NCBI GenBank assembly: GCA_002286715.1
Contig: NSJX01000008.1
Span: forward strand, 211,630 to 275,629
Length of the DNA: 64,000 bases
Direction of reading: 5' to 3'
Origin: Dentipellis sp. KUC8613
Taxonomy: Eukaryota; Basidiomycota; Agaricomycetes; Russulales; Hericiaceae
Both the position numbers and the translations under genes were made by a program. This document shows, piece after piece, positions 20,577 to 31,130 of this stretch; position 1 is the stretch's first letter, and every line of letters starts with the position of its first letter. The notes below the pieces were generated by a model that was not told the DNA's origin, made no database searches, and saw only the letters and a program-made list of their open reading frames with translations.

Positions 20577-22405
20577 TCAAATTCCAGTATATAGATCGCT
20601 GCCGTTATATGTATCCAATCTGGACATAATATCATCAGGCCTATGTTTCCGTGATGCGGAGATAAAAGAAACAGATATCGACGAGGGACATACCATTGTT
20701 TGCATAAGTTGGTCGACTTAGTCGATTCACTTGGCAGGGTAGGCGGTTGCGCAGTGATTTCCGATACAAGCTGGTGCAGCCGAGCAATCCAATCCGAGCC
20801 AAAATTTGCCGGTCCTTGACCCCATAGCGCGAGCTTCTGTAAAGCTCGCACACGAGATTTCCGAGTCTGTAGTGAATCAAATATCTTCTCCTGAATAGCA
20901 TGCAGTTCGGGCTCATCGAGGGACAAGACTGAATTCCAGAAATCCGGGACGCTGATGACTTCGAGGTTGGGCAAGGCTGGGACTGCTTCTGTTCCCGCGT
21001 TGAGATGTTCGAGGAACGGTATTACCCCTAACATCGAAGTTTGCAGGAGCCGTACGCTTCTAAGTCGCGGGAGGATGCCGCGCCAACAAGGAGCGTTCGC
21101 ATATTGATATCCGCCAACGAACGACAAGGACAGGAGGGATTGGAAATCGATTGTTGAAAAGAACGAAGACAAAGTTTGCGAGAGTCGCTCCAAGTTGGAA
21201 GACATACTGATGCTGAACATTGTCTCGTCAGTCTCCTTCAGCCCAGCCAACGCTACGCGCGCCGTGACGAGTATCGAAAGCATTCGGTCGTGTATGAGCA
21301 GGTCTGTGATGGACGACGGTCCTGCGCCCGAACGCGATAGATGCCTGGATATCGAAGCGAAAAGGTTGACGTTGTCCCCCATATGCTCGTCGTCGGCACT
21401 GGAAAATTTGAATTTTGTTGTTCTAGGTAATTCCAAATGGTCAAGCAGAGCAGCTACGTCGCCAGGTCGGCTCATCAATGTTGCACGGACAAGGTTGGGA
21501 AGTGAGACAGTACGGTTCCCGTTTGGGGTAAGTACAGTCGTCGCAGGAGGCACTGCTGCATCGTTCAAGATCAGGTGCTTGAGGCCAGGCATCGCTTGGA
21601 GGATATCGAGGAACACGGGTAGGGTCGGCTCCCACTCAATGCCCATGTCGTTCTCAAACCATTCGTCGGTTTCATAGATGGACATCGTGACTTCGAGGGA
21701 TTCGAGGTTGCTGAAAATACGCGATGTCCAAGGAATACACACATTGCGCAAAATGATCTTCCGTAAGCTGGGGGTAGACTGATTGAATAAATCGAGTTGA
21801 GTGCGGACCATGGGCAGTTCGCCTTCCCCGGTGCTGGAATGGAGTTGTAGGGTATGGAGCATGGGGGCGCTGTCGACCATGGGTGCCAGCATTTCCATAA
21901 GAGCATACGACTGCAAGCGAAGCTCGAAGACGGCCACATGTGACAAATGGGGACGAAGGTGCTCGCCGATGTCAGGATGGAACTTTCTCTCCACCTCAAA
22001 CTCTCGGATGACTAAGGGAGCCTGTCCCGAACGTTCAATCATCCGCATTGTCCATTCGGAGCCGAGAGCGAAGCTGATGTGGGTCCAGAGCATGGCATAG
22101 TCAATTGCGACATGTCTCCACCGCCTGCAAACGTGCGTTACGAGGATCCAGCCCAGGTTGATGTCGCGAGAAACTGGAACCGTTTTTTCATTGATACGTG
22201 CATACCCATTTGCCGAGCTACCAGGTTCTTGGACAGCAGCAAAGCAGCGAAAAATCTCCACAAGTATCTCCACCGGAAGTCGGGAGAGTGGACTAAGGGC
22301 GTTGATCCGGGCTTGGATTGCGTTCACTGATTTGATGGCTCGGTCGAGCTCGTGACAAAGCTGCAAACGTTCTGTCTGAATGTTGCTATCACGTTTCATT
22401 GACAT
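20577..22405 (-). CDS. F-box-like domain protein, probably two exons
   Basis: The F-box-like region is SPLSRLPVEILVEIFRCF and, after a spacer, LGWILVTHVCRRWRHVAIDY and MLWTHISFALG, followed by a Leu-rich body. An unspliced frame runs to 20513 (630 residues), but its last 40 or so residues look non-coding. A GTATGT donor at 20693 and an ACATAG acceptor before 20640 give exons 22405-20694 and 20640-20577. That model makes a 591-residue protein ending in DTYNGSDLYTGI. I prefer the spliced model. The gene is more distant from the other F-box genes of the window and carries a longer N-terminal helix (residues 10-38). Role: predicted substrate receptor for an SCF ligase. Confidence 0.8.
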
Positions 22406-25049
22406 TTATCAACTGTAACGAGTATGGAAGACACCTACGGCGATAACATGGTGCCACTGTACTGCTGTTCAGACGCGTCTGAATCGTCGGGTTTTCTCAT
22501 TTCATTGAGACTGTCTGAATGTTAGAGATATAAACGTCGACGTCAACAAAATGTAGAATCGCGTACGTGTGAGCAGGCGGAAAGGGAACAGGAGACGGTT
22601 GGGGATCCGGAAAAGCCTAGACAGGCCTACGGTTAGTCTAAAAACGCGTGAATTTAGGCGACGGCAAATGCCGAGGAAAGTTGGCCACACTGAGCAGGCA
22701 TTGGGCTCCGTCGCGCACTCTCATCTACCTGAACTCACCATCGAGAATAACATATCTTCAAATAAGCGACCCTGCGTAGAAAAAACCGCTCTTCAAGGCC
22801 TGACGCGTGATGCGTGACGCTCTCCTCACTTATTCAAACACCCAGCTTCAAGTTTAGGCAGCTTGGGCAACTACTTCGTATGCAAGGGGGGGTACGAATA
22901 GTCATGTATAAGGGGTATCTCGAACGACACATGCATGAAGAGATCTTGAAATGCGGCATGTAACCAGCGCAACCCCGGCGATTCAGAGGTACGAACGGTT
23001 GGGGCGACATACCATATCCTTCCGAGACTCGTCAGGTGCATGAATATTCGAAAATCAGGGGAATCGATGGACGATTTAGAGCTGGCAGTAATGTAAAGCG
23101 CAGCGACTAGAACCTCGCCGAGTTACGAACCACCGAGGCCACGAAGCTCCGTATGCCGCAATTCATCTCGGCGAGAGACACAAGCACGTCAAGAGAGGCC
23201 TCCACACTGTAACATGGCGCGTGCGGCCGGGGGTCTTCAGAACCAACTATACCTGGCTCTTCTTCTGGAGGTCCTCATTAAACTTGGCAAGCATAGATCG
23301 ATCGAATCAAGCGCACGGGCTGTAGCTCCAAGCATTGACACCAGTTTCAGCAAAATCTCCAGGAATCTGAGTTGCGGTGCTCTCGGGGAGAGGTAGACAG
23401 CTCGCCAACTATGCACGGAGCGTGATACGAGCGAAAGCGCGAAGAGCTCCGGAACGGGGGAGCCAAATAACATGGACAAACGTGGCTGAAACGCAGATTG
23501 TGAGCAATACCTTGCGGCAGTTCTCAAAGCACCTATCGGACCCCGTGAGCTAGCTGCTGCGATATGACGGTTGTGTAGAATGTACAAACTTCTGCTCATC
23601 GCGGCTCGAGACCGCTTAACCGCGGTTCGGAGCGTCCGGGTGACAAAGACTGGTAGATTCCGTTACTCATTATCTCCCTCGGTGGGGTTCTACTCCGGAG
23701 GGCGATACTAGTATCCCCATGGACGAGCCGGAGGTGATCGTGGAGAAGCATCTCGGATGTCCGAAAAGATGACATCGCGAGAGGCCGCATGCAGTTCGTA
23801 AGTCAGTTGTGGAGCGCAGGCATCCGGTCCGCGGTGCGCAGGCGGTGACTAGTGAAATCTGCATGAATGTGAGATACATGGGTGTTATGGGTACATCGAA
23901 GGGCGTACTATGGTTCGCAGTCTTCGATGGCAGGTCCTCCTGGTGTTATACGAGGCTATTCTGGAGACAGGACTGGGTGTTCAGACTATCACATATCCTG
24001 TGGTGGATTTCTGCATACGTATTCGCGAGCGCACAGAGACAGAATTCACTTACACAGGGTTTGATTTTGAAGACAGAGGACCCGCTATGTCTTTCCCGTA
24101 AGTTCCATCGCCCGCGGGCCTGTCTCTGCATTCCCGATCTACGGACGGCTGCAAGGAAGCGAGGTAATCATGATCGTCTACCCTCGTCTACTCACTTTCC
24201 CGAAGGCCTCTGGAGGGTTCCGGCTGATGCAGACGCATGGCAAGCATGCATCTGTGGAGCTGCCAATTAGCGAGCGGTCAGTGCACGCCGTCCACTCCGA
24301 ATATTGCACGGACTCGCATGTCCAATTACCTGCAAGGCGCAACCCGGTCGGCGCCTGCATGTCGAGCAAATTGCTGTCAGACGTGAGGCGCCTTGCAGAT
24401 TACCCAGTGGGTGACGGATATTGCGCGGTATATATAGGGGTTTGAGAGTCATCGTCGCTACAAGATGAGTGCCGTAAGTTTCCGATGTCAATGCGGGGAC
24501 GCTGCTTTTCTGCACAGCTTGCATAGTAGTCTATCCCATCGAGACCGGCGTTTCGATGCTATGCTGATGCGCATATGATGGGCCACGCCGCGTGTCAATC
24601 TAGTCGACGAGTCCAACGCAACAGCTTGGTGTTTTCTTCGGGCGTCGAGCAGCCAAAAAAACACGGGGGTAGCGTGCCCGACATCGTTGTGACTCTCGTG
24701 GGCGTCGCGAGGGCACACACCGCCAACGGAGCGGCGGATAAATGTTAGAGGAGGGACGGCCGAGTTGTTGACGAGCGACGCGTACTCTAGACCTGCCTTA
24801 TAAGGCTGTGGCACGCGGCAAACAGGCCCTGACGGCGAGCGCTCGCTACAGTCAAAAAGACTGCTCGGGACGCCCCTGGCATCGCCTCTTCCTTACCCCC
24901 ATCGCTCTTTTAAAGTCGCTCATTTATACCCTCGCCGCCAAGGCCTCCAAACCCGTGCGCCTACCCCGTCTTTGTTCCAACGCTGGTCGTTTTTCGCTGA
25001 TCCTTTCACGCCCCTCTTATATTTCTTCGTCACGCAGATCTCCACGACC
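22406..25049. other. 2.6-kb stretch without a recognised gene
   Basis: I see only short unsupported open frames on both strands, with stop codons frequent in all frames. There are no splice-linked exons, transposon motifs or tandem repeats that I could recognise. The last 150 bp hold the promoter of the downstream surface-protein gene. Confidence 0.5.
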
Positions 25050-26313
25050 ATGTTGTCCCAGGTTCTCCTCCCCCTTCTCTTCTCTCTCGCACTCTCCGTG
25101 CGCGCGGACCCCAACCCGACAGAACCCGGCCCCGGGGAGGTCTTCAAAGAGGGTCAGACGTGCCACATCGCCTGGGATCCCGATACTACGGGTACATGGA
25201 AGACGATGAACATTGAGTTGATGACGGGCAACAACTTCGCCATGGTTCACTTGACGAGTGAGTACCTGTCCAATTATGTTTTTCGTGTCATTTTTTCTCT
25301 CGCGAGCGCCTACTGGCGTTGAATTGGCGGACGTCGCGTCCTCTTGTCAAGAGGCAGCGCGTATTTTGATGAACACGCGTGACCGCGCTATCTGAGGCAC
25401 GACGTTTGGTTGTTTTGGCCGGAAATTCGCCTTTGGCGTTTGGGGATTCGCCAGAGAGGTGAACAACACCAGGCGTCAAAGACCAGTTGCTAGGAGAATA
25501 TCAACTTCGATGTCCCAGGCGCCTCTCCAGGATATTCGGTTGCCCAAACGGGATGTGGCCGATATCCTACTTGTGCAAACAAAGAACCGTTTCTTTGACT
25601 TCTTCGTTTCCGCACCATACAATGTCCGTTCTATGTTCAATTCTGACTGATTTTCACCATAGCCGTCGCCGTGAACATCGACGGAACCACGGGCACGGGC
25701 ACCTTCGACTACAACTGCCCTGCTGTACGTTCTATCCCCCTTCTCCACATACCGGCCACTAATACCTCACCCACAGGTCACGGACCACTCCGGCATCTAC
25801 TTCTACCAGTTCACCTCACCCTCGTCCCCGACCAAGATCTGGACGACGCGCTTCACCATCGCAGACCCGACCGGCAAGACCAACCCCGCGCCCAACGCAA
25901 CCGAGCCTGACGGCTCCGCGATCCCCTGGGGCAACGGCGCGCTCGCCAACCCCGCAAGCGCCGTCGCCGCGCCGTCCTACCTCGGCGGCGCCCCCGCGAG
26001 CGGCTCGCCTCCGGCCTCCGCGTCCACGGCCCCCGCCTCCTCTGCCAGCGTCGCGCCGTCCTCATCTGCCCCCGTCTCGACCCCGCCCGCTACGTCCGTG
26101 GCAGCCTCTACACCCGCGACCTCCGGCTTCGCGACCACGCGCACGAGCAGCATTGCCACGTCCCCCACCGCGGACGCAGGCAACAAGGCCGCGACGAACA
26201 CCACGGGCAGCGGGCAGAGCAGCGGCGCTGCGCCCGCCGTGGGCGCGTCCGCCGCACTCCGCGGTGCGGCGGCGCTCGCCATCCTCGCGGGCACGCTCTC
26301 TGCGCTGCTCTGA
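25050..26313 (+). CDS. Kre9/Knh1-like secreted Ser/Thr/Ala-rich protein, probable GPI anchor
   Basis: Three exons: 25050-25257, 25663-25724, 25777-26313; 268 residues. A signal peptide (residues 1-19, LLPLLFSLALSVRA) precedes a compact domain of the Kre9/Knh1 N-terminal type: EGQTCHIAWDPDTTGTWKTM, then IELMTGNNFAMVHLT, TGTGTFDYNCPA and HSGIYFYQFTSP. A long Pro/Ser/Thr/Ala-rich linker, expected to be O-glycosylated, follows. The C-terminus is hydrophobic (GAAALAILAGTLSALL), as expected for a GPI-attachment signal. Such proteins sit at the fungal cell surface or wall; the yeast Kre9 family affects beta-1,6-glucan. The function here is unknown. Intron 1 is 405 nt, unusually long for this genome, but the domain is continuous across it. 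Confidence 0.8.
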
Positions 26314-27005
26314 ATAATGAGCCCTGAGCTGGCCCTCGTCTGATCTGATCGACCCGCAATCGCACCGTCTGTCCTTCCTTTCGCTTTCGCAGTCCTTTCC
26401 CGCGCCATCGGACCGTCCCGCACACGCACACGCTCTACGCACCACACTATACGACCTGGCCATTGTGTACTGTACCGTACCGTATACGTACCGCTGTTCA
26501 CGGCTCACGAACACGCCCCGCCACGCACTGATACTCCCACTCTACATCTACACGTCGTCTTAGTCACTGTCTTATCCCCGTTGTCTTGCGTCTTGGGCAT
26601 TTAAGTATTGGTTTATTTATGGTGAATGCTATCGGGTATTCGTGGGCTTCGGTTTCATACGGTTGTTGTGTTGTGTCCGTTTGTCTTCTTTGGTTTGTTC
26701 GCTTGAGTTGTTTTGTTCGTGTGCTTGCTAGTATTGTGCATTACTGGGTAGTGTTACCATACCGGTTATATTTGAAAAGAAAAATCATCAAGCCGCTGCC
26801 ACTTGGCAGCGTCTGAAGTATGTGCATGTAGTTCTGAGCCTGACATGAAGGGGCTCAGAGAAGATTGTCTATCGGTGTCAGATATGTAAGTAGGGATACT
26901 GGTAAGCAGTGCGAGTATAGGATACCTAGGACAAATTGAATACGAGAATATACGCAGGACACGGTACAGATACCACCCGCCGCCCCCACCACACTTCGGC
27001 GCTCC
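26314..27005. other. Convergent intergenic region
   Basis: 3' flanks of the surface-protein gene (+) and the J-domain gene (-). The stretch 26580-26790 is T-rich. No gene seen. Confidence 0.55.
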
Positions 27006-29089
27006 TCACCATGCATGCGAGTGGAACCCAGGCCCGCCGCCCCCGCCGCCGAACGCAAAGCCGCCGCCACCGAACTGCGCAAAGATGTTCGCGAGGTCCT
27101 CCTGGTGCATGTGCGGCATGCCGCCCATGCCGCCGCTGTCCGTCAGGCCGTCCTCGTCCTCGCCGAGGTCGTACCGCTCGCGCCGTCGCGGGTCGGAGAG
27201 CACGGCGTTTGCCTCTACGACGAGCTTGAATTTCTCCTCGTCGCCGCCCTGAGGATTAGAGTGTCAGTGGCGAGAATGATAGGAAGGAGGGGGGAGGCTT
27301 ACCTTGTCCGGGTGGTGCTTGAGTGATTCGCGGCGGTATGCCTTCTTGATTTCAACTTCAGTGCATTCCCTCGAGACACCTGGCATGAAACGAAGAGAGG
27401 AAATTGAACTTCACCGCAAGCCGGACGCATAGAGGAACACGTACCGAGAATCTTGTAATAGTCCTTCGTCTTGCTCCGCTTGAGTGCGGCCTCCGCTTTA
27501 CGCAGCTCCGCGCGCAAGGATCGCACGTCCGCATCGCTGCCCTCGAACTCGGCCTGCTCGATCGCGCTCTTGAAGTCTGCGACGGACGCGTCGAACTGTT
27601 CGAGGTGCAGATTGATGCGTGCGCGTGTGCGGAGCGCTTTGAAGGACGAGGGGTAGAGCGCGAGCGAGGCTTCCGTGTCGACGAGGGCCTCTTCGTGCCG
27701 TGAAAGCTGCGTAATTGGTTAGCAAGGGCGAAGAAATGGCGCGACTGGAATTATTACCTTGACCAATGTTGTTGCGCGGTTGGACAGTAGCGTTGCGCGT
27801 ATCTGCCCGCCCTTGCCCTCTTCTTCATTCTCGCCGATGCGCTATAGGATTCAAAGTTAGAGCGGTAAGACCGAGATATATCTCAACAGTACGCACATCT
27901 AACGTCTCGCCATATTTCTCAAGGGCTTCTTCCAGTCTGCCCGCCTTGAAGGCCTGATTGCCCTCCTCCTTAAGCCTCTCCACATCCTTGACTCGTCTTC
28001 GCAATCGCTGGGCAGGCTCGTACCCCGGGTCGAATCTAAGCGCTGACTGCACATGCTGCAGCGCCTGTGGTAGCTTGCCCGACAGAAATAGAACGAGTCC
28101 GCGCAGAGTCAGCACATCGGGAGAGTTCGTCTGCAGACGCAGCGCATCACTGGAACACAAATGCAGGGGTTCAATATGACGTTCACAATATGTAGAACAG
28201 TGAGGGAAAATACCCACTTCGCCGCAATATTCGCTGCCTCCCAATTGCCCCTCGCAAGCTCCAGCTCGATCCGCCACAGCCGCCACTCCGACGGGATCTC
28301 GCCGCCCTCGCCTTCGATGCTCTGCAAACACCGATCAAGCGCAAGCCGCGCCATGCCCCACTCCTTGCGCGCCTTCGCGCCCTCGAAATTACGTAGATGC
28401 GCCTCGAGGTCGAGCACCTTGCGCTGCAGATCGGCCGCGGCCGCGTTGCCGGGCTCCACAGACAGCGCCGCGCGCAGCGTCGAGAGCGCGGGCGTGGGCG
28501 AGCCGAGCGCGAGCTGGCACCGCGCGAGGCGCACGAGCGTCTTTGCGGACGGCGCGGCGGACTGCAGCGTCGCGGCCTGCTGGCAGTCCTCGAGCGCGGG
28601 GCGGAACTTCTTCAGCGCCATGTACGCCGCGGCGCGGTTCGTGAGGTACGCGGGCTCCGTCGATACCAGCGCTATACATGGGCGCGGAGAAGATAAATGA
28701 GGTGCAGTAGGATGGCATCGCGGGTAGGGCGCACCTATGGCTTGGGTATACAGGTCGATGGCGTCGCCATACTTTTTCGCCTTGAAGCACGTATTGCCCT
28801 GCTCTTTCAGGGCTTCGGCTTCAACGGCCGGATCCTTGGGAGGAGCAGGCTCAGCGGGGGGCGAGTCAGAATCATCGGGTATCGGGATGTCGGTGCTCTC
28901 GACGATCGGGCTCTCAGGTGGCGAGTCTACATCTATGGGGCTCCTAGGATGCGAAAGAAACCATCAGCACACACGAGTCGGCTCGCGAGTCCCAGTATCG
29001 GGACTACCAAATACGCACTGTGCGGACCCGCTTGGCTGGGCGGCTTTCTTTGCCTGCGCCTTTTTCTTTTGCATCTTCTTGTTCGTCAT
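27006..29089 (-). CDS. TPR and J-domain cochaperone (DNAJC7/TPR2-like)
   Basis: Eight exons: 29089-29019, 28943-28735, 28671-28218, 28149-27897, 27841-27758, 27706-27445, 27379-27303, 27248-27006. All introns are GT-AG and the product is 550 residues. The N-terminus is Lys-rich (MTNKKMQKKKAQAKKAA) and is followed by an acidic/Pro spacer. TPR repeats fill most of the body: EALKEQGNTCFKAKKYGDAI, AYLTNRAAAYMALKKFRPAL, LKEEGNQAFKAGRLEEALEK, LLSNRATTLVK, FKALRTRARINLHL. A J domain starts at KDYYKILG (about residue 438) with its HPD at residues 467-469. The tail is Gly-Phe-rich and ends GFHSHAW. Animal DNAJC7 binds Hsp90 and Hsp70 and shuttles clients between them; the same role is inferred here. 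It is divergently transcribed from the UBX gene. Confidence 0.9.
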
Positions 29090-29342
29090 GATAGCCAGGG
29101 TGGATGCGTCGCGGGTGTACTTGTGTGAGTGTGTGTGTGCGAGGTGGGCGCCTGAAAGAGCGGTTAGAAAATTGGTGGCACGGGCAAGACAAGCGGTGGC
29201 GCGTCGCCTCACTTCCCCGAACGCGACGCGTAATTACGACCAATATTCAGTCTACCCGCAACCATACTCTCCTGGTCTCCTCATCGTACCGTAAACTGCA
29301 TCTGTCCAAGAAGTACTGACCAGACAGATAGCATCTATACCA
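29090..29342. promoter_or_regulatory. Shared divergent promoter, cochaperone / UBX gene
   Basis: Only 253 bp separate the two start codons of the J-domain gene (-) and the UBX gene (+). Both products act in protein quality control, so coordinated expression is plausible. I did not find a clear heat-shock element or TATA box. Confidence 0.55.
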
Positions 29343-31130
29343 ATGTCGGACAAAGACGTGTTGATTTCAATGGGCTTTGACGCCGCACGGGTAGAGTGTA
29401 CGTCCCCCAGCCATCGTCTCCTGACCCCGCATTTGCAGCCATCCATACCACTACGATGCGATGCTAAAAACGCGGTCGTACAGGGGCACTCAGATCCACC
29501 GGAAATCGGGGCCTGCAACCCGCGATGGACTTCATTCTCGAGCACAATGATGAGCCCGTGCCCGATCCCAGCGCCGCCCCGGCAGCAAGCAGCACGCCTT
29601 CGCAGGGCGAACCCATGGACGAGGACGACGAGGACGCCGCTGCCATCCGTGCTGCGTACGGAAAAGCGAGCGCGAACGTCGCACCCGTTGCTGCCGCAGA
29701 AGGCGCGGAGGCAAAGGTGCGCCGTCTTCTCTTCTGGCCTTCCTCGATGCGCGCAGAAGGCTAATATGCGGCTTCATGATTTTTGCCGCACACGCAGAGC
29801 ATCAAATGCGCGGAATGCGGGAAAGTGTTCAAGAACACCGCGCTTGCGAATTATCATGCTGAGAAGAGCGGACACGACCAGTTCGAGGAGTCGACTGAGG
29901 AGGTACGCATCTATGCGTGCATAGACATCAACGACGACCATTGAATCTATCTTCTGTATATCCAGATCAAGCCCCTGACTGAAGAAGAGCGGGCGCAGAA
30001 ATTGGCCGACCTGCGCGAGAAGATGGCAGAGAAACGTGCGAGGAAGGCGGCCGAGGAGGCGAAGGAGGCCAAGGCCAACGAGGCCATTCGGCGTAAGACT
30101 GGAAAGGCACGTACCTTCTCGTCGAACCCCCCGTTCCTGCGTGCGCATCCGATGATGCCGCAGGTCCCGATGAAATCATGTTCACTCTATCGACCACTGA
30201 CTAACGCCGCGCGTCGTGCAGGACATGGACAAGATCAAGGAGGACCTTCAGGCGAAGCAACTCAAGAAGGAGGCAGAAGCCAAACGTCGAGGTATGTGCT
30301 CCGCCCCCTCTACCCGCCCCACGGCGGCCCAATAACACACGGCGGTGGCGTGATGCGCCATGGCTATCAGAGAAAATCGAAGACGCAAAGGCAAAGGCTG
30401 AAATCAAGGCGCAGATAGAGGCTGACAAGCGTGAGCGCGCCGCAAAGGCGGCCCGGGAAAAGGCCCTGCGCGAGGGCCGCAATCCCGACGCTCCCGCGGC
30501 AGCAGCTCCGCCCCTCGCGGCACCCGCCGCTGCCAGCAGCTCTGCCGGCGCTGGCGTGGCGGGCAGGGACTTCAAGGACACGCGGCTGCAGATCCGGCTC
30601 GCGAGCGGCGGGCAGCCGTACACGACGACGCTGCCCAGCGACTCGAGTGCGTACCCCCGTATCCACCCTGTGTGGCATTCATAGCTGATGCTATGTTGTG
30701 CGTCGTGCGTCGCATGTTGTGTTGCATTTTGTGCCCTCCCGACAGCCCTGCGCGAGGTGGCCGAGTTCCTCGCGGGCCAGACGCTCGCGGTCGACGTCGA
30801 AACGGTGACCTTCGCGCAACACTTCCCAAGGTCTGTCATTCGCATTCGGCGGTGCTCCGCACGCCCGTATCAGAGCCACGACTGACCAGGCCCCCATCAT
30901 GCATCACCTCCGACGCGCTCCCTCCAGGAAGCAATTTTCGCGCGCGGACTTCTCACGCACGCTGCGTGACCTCGGGCTCACACCGTCTGCGGTATGTACA
31001 CGTACACTCCCCATCTGCGGGCTGCATCTCCATTCATGCAGATCCGGAACATCGAGCTGAAACTGATGATGCTGTTTTCTGTTTGCTGTTCGCTGTTCGC
31101 ATCTGCGGCTAGGTCCTGATTGCATCGTAG
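29343..31130 (+). CDS. UBA - C2H2 zinc finger - UBX protein (UBXN1/SAKS1-like Cdc48 cofactor)
   Basis: Nine exons: 29343-29397, 29484-29716, 29798-29902, 29966-30106, 30222-30291, 30371-30646, 30746-30830, 30928-30991, 31113-31130; 348 residues. The UBA domain is SDKDVLISMGFDAARVEWAL, joined across intron 1, then NRGLQPAMDFILEHNDE. A C2H2 finger follows (KCAECGKVFKNTALANYH). Next comes a long basic/acidic helix (about residues 132-235). The C-terminal UBX domain contains DTRLQIRLASG, the FPR loop (HFPRKQFSR) that contacts Cdc48/p97, and LGLTPSAVLIAS at the end. The last exon encodes only VLIAS. Intron 4 (30107-30221) works in frame only with a GC donor. Expected role: bridges ubiquitinated proteins to Cdc48. 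Confidence 0.88.

Noticed and set aside
20513..20693. Unspliced 630-residue form of the last F-box gene
   Set aside because: The tail after KQW looks like translated non-coding DNA, and a strong GTATGT donor with an in-frame acceptor offers a better model. Kept only as an alternative.
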